Origin: RGIG9060 sp052173655
GTDB lineage: Bacteria > Spirochaetota > Spirochaetia > Treponematales > Treponemataceae
Length of the DNA stretch: 64,000 nucleotides
Direction of reading: 5' to 3'
Assembly (NCBI GenBank): GCA_052173655.1
Contig: JBQMYD010000003.1
Span: 1-64,000, forward strand
This document shows, piece by piece, positions 18,807 to 27,390 of this stretch. The position numbers and the translations under genes were made by a program. Numbering within the stretch: the stretch's first letter is position 1; the number at the start of each line of letters is the position of its first letter. The notes under the pieces are model-generated. The model searched no databases. It had not been told where the DNA came from and saw nothing but the letters and a program-made list of their open reading frames with translations.

Positions 18807-18835
18807 TTGACTTTTCATTTTTTTTAACTGATAAT
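18807..18835 (+). promoter_or_regulatory. Promoter abutting the 512-residue unknown gene
   Basis: TTGACT, a 17-base spacer and GATAAT make a strong promoter. The ATG at 18845 lies only 9 bases after the -10 box, so the transcript should begin within about three bases of the start codon. No Shine-Dalgarno precedes the ATG. Confidence 0.75.
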
Positions 18836-18844
18836 GTACCTTGT

Positions 18845-20383
18845 ATGGCTATAAAGAAAATCTCAAAGGGAGAAAATTTTTTTTCAAAATTAATTGCAAA
18901 GCTGTTTAAATCCAATGATCCTGAAGCGGAAAAAAAGCGGCAATTAAAGATTATTGCAAAAGAAATTGCACGAAGTAAATACAAATTCATAAAACCGGCT
19001 TCTTCAGAAGTTACTCCTCAATTTGCAAAATTTTTTTATGATATATACAAAAATATTGCACCTGCACAAGCTATCATAAGAGGAATTCAAAATCCTAATG
19101 CCATTAAAAACAGAATAATGATCGTTGCAATGACGCCTAAACAAATAGACCTTTTTGAAAAAATTTCGGAAGACTATATTTTGGAACAAGCAGAGTCCGT
19201 TCCTTTTGAAAAACTTGCTGAAGAAACAAAGAATAATCTTGAAACTTTTTCCAGAGAATTTGACAGCGAAAAAATACAGGAAGTAGACAAAGCTTACAAT
19301 CAAATAGAAATTTTTAAGTCTTTTTGCACTTATGACTTTTTCTTTCTTCTTAAAAAGTTTGACTCTTCCATGCAGGAAAGCACTTTTTCGGTAACACCAA
19401 AATTTGACACTATCCGTGGCGAATATGTTGTAGAAGATATAAAAGATTTTATAGATATCCTGTATTGCCTACCGGTTGAGGCAGACTGGGCTTTTGTAAT
19501 GAAGATTTTTAAAGAGTTAAAAGGCGTTGAACCTGTTGCTTTAAACACTTGGAATAAGATTTTATCTCGCTTAAAAGATATTAGGACAAGCGGAATTCTT
19601 GAAGCCATGTTAAGAATTTTGTTACAAGACCCGTTTTACAAACAGGAATCCACTCAAGAAACAAAATATCTGTTTGAATCTTACATTGACAAAATAAAAA
19701 CACAGACAAATCTTGCTCTCAAAAAAATAGAAACAGAAAAGCGAACATCAAAAGTCAATGACCTTGCAGTACAGCTTTTCGGAAGCACTACGGTGTTACG
19801 CTTAAAAAATTACACAGAAGCAAATAACGCTCCGTTTGAACGTAAAATGATGGGCGGATATTTATACTATCAACCTCTGGACTATATGAAAGCTTTTTTG
19901 ACCGATTTTTTTAAAAAAGACGTCAGAGAATTTGCAGATCTTGTTTTAATCAGGGGGAAATGGACAACATCGGTTCTTTCAAAACAGCTTTCCGATACTT
20001 ATAACAGTATTCTTGCTATAGCCGAAGAATTAAATAACTTTGACGCCTCTTTGGGAGAAGATTCTGAAAGAGGAGCAAAACTCAAAAACTTTTTAGTTCG
20101 TTGCGACAAAGATTCGGAAGCGGCAAAAATTTTAAGAACTCAGCTAAAGGATATCAATGAAGCAGCTTTTGATATGTTGACAAGAGCTTCTCAATATCTT
20201 GTTCAGTTTGCAAAAGATGCAAGATCCCTACTGGAGGATAAAGAAAAACCTAGTCCTCAAATGATCATAAACTGGAAAGAATTGGAACATTTTGCAGACG
20301 TTCCAATTCGTGAAATGGGAGTTTCTATTTACAAACAAATTGCACAATTTGCACAGCTTATGCAGATTTTATTAAAAAAATAA
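18845..20383 (+). CDS. Conserved-looking cytoplasmic protein of unknown function (512 aa)
   Basis: No function recognised. The protein has no signal peptide or membrane segment and is rich in Lys, Glu and Phe, with long predicted helices throughout. A basic N-terminus (residues 1-50) is followed by a helical body with no catalytic motif I can name. It may belong to a spirochaete-specific family of unknown function. The next gene, ddh, begins 29 bases downstream and is probably co-transcribed. A near-consensus promoter ends 9 bases before the ATG, so the mRNA is likely leaderless or nearly so. An AAGGGAG stretch lies inside the gene (about codons 8-10), but no in-frame start codon follows it at useful spacing, which supports the ATG at 18845. 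Confidence 0.75.
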   Translation: MAIKKISKGENFFSKLIAKLFKSNDPEAEKKRQLKIIAKEIARSKYKFIKPASSEVTPQFAKFFYDIYKNIAPAQAIIRGIQNPNAIKNRIMIVAMTPKQIDLFEKISEDYILEQAESVPFEKLAEETKNNLETFSREFDSEKIQEVDKAYNQIEIFKSFCTYDFFFLLKKFDSSMQESTFSVTPKFDTIRGEYVVEDIKDFIDILYCLPVEADWAFVMKIFKELKGVEPVALNTWNKILSRLKDIRTSGILEAMLRILLQDPFYKQESTQETKYLFESYIDKIKTQTNLALKKIETEKRTSKVNDLAVQLFGSTTVLRLKNYTEANNAPFERKMMGGYLYYQPLDYMKAFLTDFFKKDVREFADLVLIRGKWTTSVLSKQLSDTYNSILAIAEELNNFDASLGEDSERGAKLKNFLVRCDKDSEAAKILRTQLKDINEAAFDMLTRASQYLVQFAKDARSLLEDKEKPSPQMIINWKELEHFADVPIREMGVSIYKQIAQFAQLMQILLKK

Positions 20384-20412
20384 AGCTTACTTTTTGGAGT
20401 CAAAAAAAATAA

Positions 20413-21402
20413 ATGAAAATCGCTATTTTAGGCTATGGAAATTTGGCAAAGGGTATTGAATGTTGCGTAAAACAAAATCCTGATTGCGAACTTACGGCAG
20501 TTTTTACAAGAAGAGATCCTTGCACAGTAAAAATTCTTACACAAGGAATTCCGGTTTACAAAATTGAAGAAATAGAAAAACATAAACAAAATATCGACGT
20601 TCTTGTTCTTTGCGGAGGAAGTGCCACAGATTTACCTTTTCAAACTCCGAAATATGCAAAATATTTTAACATAATCGACAGCTTTGATACTCACGCACGA
20701 ATTCCCGAACATTTTGAAAATGTAGATAAGGCTGCAAGATCTTCAAACCATACAGCTTTAATCAGCTGTGGCTGGGATCCGGGACTTTTTAGCCTTATGA
20801 GATTATATGGAAATTGTATTCTTCCACAAGGAAATGACTATACTTTTTGGGGCAAAGGAGTAAGTCAAGGACACAGCGATGCGATTAGAAGAGTAAAAGG
20901 CGTAAAAAATGGAAAACAGTATACAATTCCTGTTCAAAAATCCTTAGAACAAGTAAGAAAAGGAGAAAATCCTGATCTTAGTCCAAGACAAAAACATACC
21001 CGTGAATGTTTTTTAGTTCTTGAAGATTGGTGCGATCAAAACGATAAAGATAGAATTGAAAAAGAAATAAAAGAAATGCCGAATTACTTTGCGGACTATG
21101 ATACAACCGTCAATTTTATAAGTGAAAAAGAATTTGAAGAAAATCATTCAAAAATTGCACACGGCGGCTTTGTTTTTAGAAGCGGAATTACCGGATGGGA
21201 CAATGAATTTAATAATATAGTAGAATATTCGCTAAAATTGGATTCAAACCCGGCTTTTACTGCAAGCGTAATTACAGCTTTTGCAAGAGCAGTTTACAAA
21301 ATGAATAAAGAAGGAATATTCGGTTGCAAAACCGTATTTGATGTTCCCCCTGCATATTTAAGCCCTTTGAGTTCTGAAGAACTTAGAAAGCTTTTGCTTT
21401 AA
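20413..21402 (+). CDS. ddh: meso-Diaminopimelate D-dehydrogenase
   Basis: NADPH-dependent enzyme that aminates L-tetrahydrodipicolinate to meso-diaminopimelate in one step, a short route to lysine and peptidoglycan. The Rossmann nucleotide loop is GYGNLAKG (residues 7-14). Diagnostic Ddh blocks are DSFDTHARIPEHF, SCGWDPGLFSLMR and FWGKGVSQGHSDAIRRVKGV. Its 329 residues match the family. GGAG lies about 13 bases before the ATG. The gene sits between an unknown protein and a NYN protein, and about 4.3 kb upstream of murE, which raises the question of whether diaminopimelate reaches the wall or only feeds lysine. Confidence 0.93.
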   Translation: MKIAILGYGNLAKGIECCVKQNPDCELTAVFTRRDPCTVKILTQGIPVYKIEEIEKHKQNIDVLVLCGGSATDLPFQTPKYAKYFNIIDSFDTHARIPEHFENVDKAARSSNHTALISCGWDPGLFSLMRLYGNCILPQGNDYTFWGKGVSQGHSDAIRRVKGVKNGKQYTIPVQKSLEQVRKGENPDLSPRQKHTRECFLVLEDWCDQNDKDRIEKEIKEMPNYFADYDTTVNFISEKEFEENHSKIAHGGFVFRSGITGWDNEFNNIVEYSLKLDSNPAFTASVITAFARAVYKMNKEGIFGCKTVFDVPPAYLSPLSSEELRKLLL

Positions 21403-21450
21403 GTTATCCGATTTTTACGCAAACGTATCACAAAAATGGAGATTCATGTT

Positions 21451-22203
21451 ATGGATGAAAATCTAAAAATTGCTGTTTTTTTTGATGCAGAAAATATACC
21501 TGCCGACAAAGTACCATTAATCATTGATTATCTTTCTACAAAAGGGGATATCCTTTTTCAAAGAGCATATGCCGATTGGTCGGTTTCCAATACAAAATCT
21601 TGGAAAGATCAATTAAATAAAACACCAATTACAGCTATACAACAATTTCATCACAATGAAAAACAAGCCGTTGATAAATTGATAATGATGGATGCAATTG
21701 AAATGGCAATAAAGCAGGATAATATAAATGCATTTGCATTAGTCGCTTCCGATAACGGTTATCATTCATTAGCATTACGTTTAAGAGAATTGGGAAAACG
21801 AGTTATGGGTATTGGAGAAAAGAAAAAATGTAATCCAATATGGATAAAGTCCTGTAATGAATTTTCATATTTGGAAGAATTGGAAGATAATGATGAAGAA
21901 GTTGTATTAAACGAAAAGAATAAAAAGGATAATATCACTCCGGAAGATTTTTCCCTTGAAAAATTTTTAGAAAAGGCATTCCACCTAACGCCGTATTACA
22001 ATGGCACAAATACAAAATTAGTATCACAAATGTGGGAAACTATTTACAGGCAAAAATCCGATTTTAACGTAAAAGATTATGGGGTAAAATCTCCAAGAGA
22101 ATTATTATTAAAGTTTGAAAAAAAGTTTAAATTATCTGACGACGGAAAACCTCAAAGAACATTCTTTGTCGAAGAAATAGAAGATAAAGAAAACGGAAAA
22201 TAA
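21451..22203 (+). CDS. NYN-domain ribonuclease-like protein with C-terminal LOTUS (OST-HTH) domain
   Basis: Probable RNA-processing or RNA-binding protein of the LabA/DUF88 type. The PIN-like NYN domain (residues 1-140) keeps the acidic residues expected for metal binding: Asp12 in VFFDAEN, Asp75 and Asp81 in KQAVDKLIMMDA, and Asp101 in VASDNGYHSL. A Glu/Asp/Lys-rich linker (about 145-170) leads to an OST-HTH/LOTUS-like C-terminal domain (about 172-248, with LVSQMWETIYRQ and SPRELLLKF). No membrane segment is seen. ATG at 21436 overlaps the GGAG; ATG at 21451 is 9 bases past it, so the latter was used (250 residues). Target RNA is unknown. Confidence 0.85.
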   Translation: MDENLKIAVFFDAENIPADKVPLIIDYLSTKGDILFQRAYADWSVSNTKSWKDQLNKTPITAIQQFHHNEKQAVDKLIMMDAIEMAIKQDNINAFALVASDNGYHSLALRLRELGKRVMGIGEKKKCNPIWIKSCNEFSYLEELEDNDEEVVLNEKNKKDNITPEDFSLEKFLEKAFHLTPYYNGTNTKLVSQMWETIYRQKSDFNVKDYGVKSPRELLLKFEKKFKLSDDGKPQRTFFVEEIEDKENGK

Positions 22204-22250
22204 AAATTTTGGTATGAGAAATCGTATTTTTTTTTAATTACCGGTTAAAC

Positions 22251-22280
22251 TTGACAAGCAAGTTACAGCTTAACTACAAT
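22251..22280 (+). promoter_or_regulatory. Promoter of the DUF2156 gene
   Basis: Consensus TTGACA, an 18-base spacer and TACAAT. Transcription should start near 22287, leaving a 34-base leader with GGAG before the ATG at 22321. Confidence 0.8.
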
Positions 22281-22320
22281 ATCAACGATACCGAATTTTT
22301 ACCCACAATGGAGAAAAAAA

Positions 22321-23256
22321 ATGAATTGGCATATAGCATCAATGGATGAGTTGGAAATTATGCAAAAATGTGCACTTAATAATAATGTTTTTGCAAATAA
22401 CTACGGTTCAGTCAATTCAATTTTGTATCAAAAAAAATATTGCTCGCAAATTGCCATAAAAGATAACTGGATTTTTGAAAAGTATTTTGAAAACGGAAAA
22501 ATCTGCTTTGGTTTTCCTCATAACGTAGACGGCGATAAATCAAAAATAAAATCAGCTATAGAACTTCTTGTTGAAGAAGCTAAAAATTCAAATCATACCT
22601 GCGTTTTTAGAAATATAACTTTAGAAGAAAAGGATGTTCTTTTAGAACTATTCACATCGTTAACAATCAAAAACCTTCCCGAACGCAGCGAATATATTTA
22701 TCTTACGGAAAATTTGAGTAACCTGTCCGGCAAAAAATATAGCAAAAAACGAAATCATCTACATCAATTTTATAAAAAATATCCGATTTATAAATTTGAA
22801 CTTTTGAATTCTGAAAATATTGAACTTGCATATCAAATCGAAGAAAAATGGCTTTTAGAAACTATTGAAAACGAAGCTAAAACAGAAAACACCTTAGATT
22901 TACAAAGAGAACAAAAAATAATAAAAAATGCTCTTGAGAATTTTGATTATTTTTCAAAATTATGCGGCATGACGGGAGGAATTATTTTTGTTAAAAATAT
23001 TCCTATTGCTTTTTGTTTATCAAGCACATTAAGTTCTTTGGTAACAGATATTCACTTTGAAAAATGTCTTTCAGAATTTGCAAGGGACGGCGGGTATGCT
23101 GTAATAAATAATGAGTTTTCAAAAACAGTTGCCACAAAATATATAAACCGCGAAGAAGATTTGGGAATAGAAGGACTGAGAAAAGCAAAACTTTCATATT
23201 ATCCGGAAATCATTTTAGATAAATATATGGTTGAAATACAAAAAACACAAATGTAA
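22321..23256 (+). CDS. DUF2156 family protein (GNAT-like acyltransferase fold)
   Basis: Resembles the DUF2156 family, which shares the GNAT-like fold of the C-terminal domain of phosphatidylglycerol lysyltransferase. Supporting blocks are the N-terminal FANNYGSVNSILYQKKY, the central KKYSKKRNHLHQFYKKYP (typical 'kryr.l..KRN..n.F' motif) and the C-terminal YAVINNEFSKTVATKYINREEDLGIEGLRKAK, where family members read 'iNrEeDlG..glRkaK'. At 311 residues it is the usual length for the stand-alone form. It lacks the multi-helix flippase of MprF, so it is probably cytoplasmic. It has its own strong promoter. Substrate not inferable. Confidence 0.8.
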   Translation: MNWHIASMDELEIMQKCALNNNVFANNYGSVNSILYQKKYCSQIAIKDNWIFEKYFENGKICFGFPHNVDGDKSKIKSAIELLVEEAKNSNHTCVFRNITLEEKDVLLELFTSLTIKNLPERSEYIYLTENLSNLSGKKYSKKRNHLHQFYKKYPIYKFELLNSENIELAYQIEEKWLLETIENEAKTENTLDLQREQKIIKNALENFDYFSKLCGMTGGIIFVKNIPIAFCLSSTLSSLVTDIHFEKCLSEFARDGGYAVINNEFSKTVATKYINREEDLGIEGLRKAKLSYYPEIILDKYMVEIQKTQM

Positions 23257-23328
23257 AAGCGTTGCCGATATTATTATTTTTACTTGTATCGCTTGTATTT
23301 ATTAAAACAGTTTCTTATAAAAAACTTT

Positions 23329-23357
23329 TTGCAAAAACACGTTTGTCATGGTAGAAT
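23329..23357 (+). promoter_or_regulatory. Probable adk promoter
   Basis: TTGCAA, a 17-base spacer and TAGAAT. The -10 box lies inside an 18-bp near-palindrome (23348-23365). The predicted start near 23364 leaves a leader of about 60 bases. Confidence 0.65.
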
Positions 23358-23365
23358 TCTATCAT
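23348..23365. promoter_or_regulatory. Operator-like near-palindrome over the adk -10 box
   Basis: ATGGTAGAATTCTATCAT is an 18-bp inverted repeat with one mismatched pair. It covers the presumed -10 box, a position suited to repressor binding. Two more perfect palindromes, at 23377-23387 and 23388-23401 (TTTATTGCAATAAA), lie in the leader. Confidence 0.45.
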
Positions 23366-23425
23366 AGTGCAGTTTTGTCTTAAAGACTTTATTGCAATAA
23401 AATGATACGCATAAAAGAGGTAAAA

Positions 23426-24055
23426 ATGAACTTTATTTTTTTAGGCCCTCCGGGAGCAGGAAAAGGAACTTTGGCAAAAGAAGCGGCAAAGGCTTATAAC
23501 ATTCCTCATATTTCAACCGGTGATATTTTTAGAGATAATATCAAAAGAGAAACCGAACTGGGGAAAAAAGCAAAAGCGATTATCGATGCCGGAGGTCTTG
23601 TAAGCGATGAAATTACAATCGATTTAGTAAAAGATAGACTTTCACAACCGGACACGGAAAAAGGTTACATCTTGGACGGTTTTCCGCGAACAATTCCACA
23701 AGCAGAAGCTCTGGAAACTTTTGCAAAAATAGACGCTGCTGTAAACTTTGACATTGCAGACGATGCTGTAGTAGAAAGACTGGGCGGTAGAGTTTGTTGC
23801 AAAGAATGCGGACAAATGTTTCATACTAAATTCAATCCACCAAAAGTACAGGGAACTTGCGACAAATGCAATGGGGAGCTTTATACACGAGATGACGACA
23901 AGACAGAAGCCATTGAAAACAGGCTTGTAGTTTACAGAAAATCAACATCACCTTTAATTGATTTTTACAAGAAAAAAGGACTTTTAGTAGATGTTGACGC
24001 TCGACCTGCTCCTGAAAAAGTTCTTGCAGAATTTGAGCAAAAATTTCCAAGATAA
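23426..24055 (+). CDS. adk: Adenylate kinase (zinc-type long form)
   Basis: Interconverts ATP + AMP and 2 ADP in the cytoplasm. The P-loop GPPGAGKG is at residues 7-14, the AMP-binding STGDIFR block follows, and GFPRT is present. The LID carries two Cys pairs, CKECG and CDKCN, forming a zinc site as in many Gram-positive and spirochaete enzymes. At 209 residues it is normal. The longer frame begins at 23402, but AAAGAGG precedes the ATG at 23426 by 5 bases and gives the canonical MNFIFLGPPG start. A bidirectional terminator lies beyond the stop. Confidence 0.97.
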   Translation: MNFIFLGPPGAGKGTLAKEAAKAYNIPHISTGDIFRDNIKRETELGKKAKAIIDAGGLVSDEITIDLVKDRLSQPDTEKGYILDGFPRTIPQAEALETFAKIDAAVNFDIADDAVVERLGGRVCCKECGQMFHTKFNPPKVQGTCDKCNGELYTRDDDKTEAIENRLVVYRKSTSPLIDFYKKKGLLVDVDARPAPEKVLAEFEQKFPR

Positions 24056-24136
24056 AATTTAAAAAAAGTGGAAATTTTAAATATTCTGTTTTGGCTTATA
24101 AATTAACCGATTACTAAGCCGGAATAAACAAAAATG

Positions 24137-24181
24137 AACGCCGGCTGTTTTATATAGGTGCTACATAAAACAGCCGGCGTT
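24137..24181. terminator. Bidirectional terminator between adk and the VWA-like gene
   Basis: A perfect 17-bp stem (AACGCCGGCTGTTTTAT with its complement at 24165-24181) and 11-base loop separate two convergent genes. On the minus strand it is followed by CATTTTTG, the better T-tract. On the plus strand the tail is weaker. Confidence 0.85.
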
Positions 24182-24216
24182 TCAATTAAATTCTTAAACT
24201 AAAACTTTGTAAAAAA

Positions 24217-25572
24217 CTATTCTTCAGTTTCCGGATTTTCAATTTTATATTGAATTACGTTCTTTTTTAAGTTATAAAAATTTTCCAATTCAATATTAAC
24301 CTGCCTATCTTTTGTATTTTTTTCGATCGCTTCAAGTTTTTTTATTTGAGAATCAATTTTTTGCATAGCATACGCATAATCCTTCTCATTACATGCTTTT
24401 TCCACCTGTGCAAAAATTCCTGCCCCCGATTGCAAAATTTGATTTTGCACTATGATAGGATTTGTTCCGTTTTGGATTTCTTCAGGATCATTTGAAAATT
24501 TTAATTTCAACGCATAGGTTTTATATACTGTTTTTGAATTTTCCCCCGTGAAATTGTAATTGACCGAAACCGTGGCATAAGTAAAATCTTCATAGTGAAT
24601 CTTAAAACTGCTTGGAACCTGCAATGTTTTCATAATTATTTTATGAGCATCGTAATTCATTTCTGAAATAAAAAATTCTTCATCTTTTTCTTCAAGCCAC
24701 GGTGCATATGAAATTCTAACCTTTATATTTTCAAGTCCTTCATGAGCAAATTTATCAAAATCCATATAAATACGATTTTCCAGTGCCTTGTAAGTGTTCT
24801 CATAATAAACACCACCTTTTTGCGACTTCAATTTTTTATTAATATTTATCCATTCAGAAGAAACTCCGTAACCTATGTACGCAAAACTGAGATTCACATC
24901 ATCGTAAATTAAAGGAAGTTGAACAAAAGCATTTTGAACAGCCTTTGTCTTAAACATATCTTGATCAGAAACACATAATACCTGCCAGTCCATTCCGTTT
25001 GCATTTACTTGAACGGATTGAACGATTTTCTCCAAAACCTTATCAATATCGCTCGGTCTTTCGGAAAGTGAAATATCTGTCAAAACTTCATCAACAGAAT
25101 CTTTGTTCGTTACAAAAATCAAAGATTCAGAGCTTGCAACATATAAACATATTCTTGAATTCCGGGATTTATTTTCAAGTATCTTAAAAAGTGCATTAGA
25201 AAAAAGAGCTTTACCTCTTTCATTTTGTAAAAAAGCCGGATTTGTAAGGAAAATTGCATAATTTACATCACGTTGTGAAAAAAAATCACGATTATTTGCT
25301 TTTAAAGCAATTTGAATACAGTTTTCATCTCCGTTTGAGTAAACAAAACTTTTGCTTTGTTGAACAAAAATCGAAAGCGGTTCTTCCTTTTTTGCCTTAT
25401 ACGGGAAAGCAAAATCATCCAAATAATAACTTGGATCTATTTGATTTGCACTTGGAATTTTTCCGGCATTGATCGCGGCTGTTACAGAAATTCTGCCGGA
25501 TTCTTGAGTTGAAAGGGCAAATAAACTCACACTTATCAGAAAAGCACTTACAAATACTGCTATTTTTTTCAT
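24217..25572 (-). CDS. Exported VWA-like protein without a clear metal site
   Basis: No function assigned. A signal peptide (residues 1-20, KKIAVFVSAFLISVSLFALS) indicates export. Residues 85-250 have the strand-helix rhythm of a von Willebrand A domain (YAIFLTNPAF as the first strand, ICLYVASSESLIFV, then MDWQVLCVSDQD), but the DxSxS metal motif is replaced by LTNPA. A beta-rich region (about 250-380) and a Lys/Glu-rich helical tail (about 395-451) follow. The VWA assignment is fold-level pattern matching only. The gene diverges from murE with its own promoter and ends at a shared terminator. Confidence 0.7.
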   Translation of the reverse strand: MKKIAVFVSAFLISVSLFALSTQESGRISVTAAINAGKIPSANQIDPSYYLDDFAFPYKAKKEEPLSIFVQQSKSFVYSNGDENCIQIALKANNRDFFSQRDVNYAIFLTNPAFLQNERGKALFSNALFKILENKSRNSRICLYVASSESLIFVTNKDSVDEVLTDISLSERPSDIDKVLEKIVQSVQVNANGMDWQVLCVSDQDMFKTKAVQNAFVQLPLIYDDVNLSFAYIGYGVSSEWININKKLKSQKGGVYYENTYKALENRIYMDFDKFAHEGLENIKVRISYAPWLEEKDEEFFISEMNYDAHKIIMKTLQVPSSFKIHYEDFTYATVSVNYNFTGENSKTVYKTYALKLKFSNDPEEIQNGTNPIIVQNQILQSGAGIFAQVEKACNEKDYAYAMQKIDSQIKKLEAIEKNTKDRQVNIELENFYNLKKNVIQYKIENPETEE

Positions 25573-25625
25573 TTATTGTAACTCTCCATAAAATTTTACA
25601 CCAAATTTTTTTCTTGTACCTGTAA

Positions 25626-25655
25626 ATTATACAATCTAAGTTACCGAATTAGCAA
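25626..25655 (-). promoter_or_regulatory. Promoter of the exported VWA-like gene
   Basis: On the minus strand TTGCTA (25655-25650) and TATAAT (25631-25626) are separated by 18 bases. A GGAGAG ribosome site precedes the ATG further on. Confidence 0.7.
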
Positions 25656-25680
25656 TTATTTTTATGAAATTTTACAAAAC

Positions 25681-25709
25681 TTGAGCGAAGTAAAATTCTG
25701 TTGTATACT
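25681..25709 (+). promoter_or_regulatory. Promoter of murE-ddl-murD
   Basis: TTGAGC, a 17-base spacer and TATACT. The predicted start near 25716 leaves about 28 bases before the murE ATG at 25744. Confidence 0.7.
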
Positions 25710-25743
25710 TAGTTTGTATCTTGTTACAAAAAGGATGCAAAAT

Positions 25744-27342
25744 ATGAAAAAAAAATTATCGCAGCTTATAAAACATATTCAAGTTCTATCGGTAAAATAT
25801 ATTACAAATCTTGAAAAAGAACATTCCGATCCTATCATAAGTTCTTTGACTTTTGATTCAAGAAGTGTAAAAAACGGTTCGTTGTTTTTTGCCTTACCCG
25901 GAGTTCATGTACATGGAAATTCGTTTATAGAGCAATCAATAAAGGCCGGAGCTGTGGCTGTAATTTATCAGGATGAAATACCGCAAAAAGCTGAAAAGAT
26001 TTTAGAAAAAAACAATATCCCTGCTATCCAAGTTGCTTCCGCACGTTTTGCCATGTCGCCGATTGCAGATGCCTTTTATGATTTTCCTTCAACCAAATTG
26101 GGAATTATAGGAGTTACCGGCACAGAGGGAAAAAGCTCGACAGTTTCTTTTATTCACCAGCTGTTGTGTTCAGCAGGGAAAAAAGCCGGCTTCATTTCTA
26201 CCGTTGAATATTCACTCGGCAAAGAAATTTTTGCAAATCCGGAACACCAAACAACTCCCGAGTCTGTAATTATTCATGAAAAACTTTATCAAATGCTTTT
26301 GAATGGCTGTGAATACGCCGTTATCGAATCCAGTAGCCATGGACTTTCGGAAAAAACAAACCGACTTGGTAACGTTCTTTTTGACGTAGCTATTATGATG
26401 AATGTAACTCATGAACATTTGGAATTTCATGGAAGTTACGAACAATACAAATACGATAAAGCAAACTTATTTAGAAACATCGAAAATCATGATCATCTTA
26501 AACTGATAGGAGGAATAAAAACTCCGGTACCAAGCTTTGGTATAGTAAATCTTGACGACAAAGCTGCCGATTACTTTGCAGGTTGTACTGCAAAGCAGGT
26601 TTTCGGATTTACAACAAAAAATACTTCCAGTTGCCTTAGTAACGTAAAACAAATAAACATAGCAAATATACATGAAAATTCAAAAGGTTTAAGCTTTGAA
26701 ATAGAATCTCTTGCAAAAATTTCTACAAAACTTTCAGGCTCGTTTAATGCTTTCAATATCACCGCAGCAGTTTTAGCTGTCAGCGGCATTCTCTATAAAA
26801 ATGTTATCGATATTGCACTTTTTGCAAAAAAACTTGAAGGAATAAAAGGTAGAATGACAAAAATAAAGTGTTCTCAACCTTTTGAAGTTATAGTTGATTA
26901 TGCACATACCCCTTCAAGCTTCGAAACTATTTTTCCACCAATAAAGAATCGCTGCAAGGGACGAGTAATTTGCATTTTCGGTTCAGGAGGAGAAAGGGAT
27001 ACTCAAAAACGTCCAATTCAAGGAGGGATTGCAAGCAAATATTGCGACATTGTAATTCTTGCCGATGAAGATCCTAGAAACGAAGATCCTCTTCTTCTGT
27101 TAGAGGATATTGCTGCAGGTTGTAAAGACCAAAACGGAGAACTTTTAAAACGAAACGAAAGGCTTTTTATTATTCCCGACAGAAAAAAAGCTGTCAGAAA
27201 AGCTTTTAGCATGGCAAAAAAGAACGACATTGTCCTTTTACTGGGAAAAAGTCATGAAAATTCAATTATCTACAAAGATTTTGTAATGCCTTATGATGAA
27301 ATCTTGGAAGCAAAAAAAGCTTTGAGCGAACTTGGATTTTAA
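25744..27342 (+). CDS. murE: UDP-MurNAc-tripeptide synthetase MurE
   Basis: Cytoplasmic ligase adding the third amino acid to UDP-MurNAc-L-Ala-D-Glu. The N-terminal uridine-binding block is TFDSRSVKNGSLFFALPG, the ATP loop GVTGTEGKSST starts at residue 123, and VIVDYAHTP leads into the C-terminal domain. The amino-acid selectivity loop reads D-E-D-P-R-N-E-D-P at residues 441-449: diaminopimelate-adding enzymes usually have DNPR and lysine-adding ones DDPN or DNPA, so this one keeps the Arg but not the Asn. The third residue could be diaminopimelate, ornithine or lysine. ATG at 25744 with AAGG 9 bases upstream was preferred to TTG at 25681, which lies within the promoter. The 532-residue length is slightly long. 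Confidence 0.92.
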   Translation: MKKKLSQLIKHIQVLSVKYITNLEKEHSDPIISSLTFDSRSVKNGSLFFALPGVHVHGNSFIEQSIKAGAVAVIYQDEIPQKAEKILEKNNIPAIQVASARFAMSPIADAFYDFPSTKLGIIGVTGTEGKSSTVSFIHQLLCSAGKKAGFISTVEYSLGKEIFANPEHQTTPESVIIHEKLYQMLLNGCEYAVIESSSHGLSEKTNRLGNVLFDVAIMMNVTHEHLEFHGSYEQYKYDKANLFRNIENHDHLKLIGGIKTPVPSFGIVNLDDKAADYFAGCTAKQVFGFTTKNTSSCLSNVKQINIANIHENSKGLSFEIESLAKISTKLSGSFNAFNITAAVLAVSGILYKNVIDIALFAKKLEGIKGRMTKIKCSQPFEVIVDYAHTPSSFETIFPPIKNRCKGRVICIFGSGGERDTQKRPIQGGIASKYCDIVILADEDPRNEDPLLLLEDIAAGCKDQNGELLKRNERLFIIPDRKKAVRKAFSMAKKNDIVLLLGKSHENSIIYKDFVMPYDEILEAKKALSELGF

Positions 27343-27390
27343 TAAACATTGTGATAAAATCAGCTTACTCATTTTTGGAGGGATTCGATT

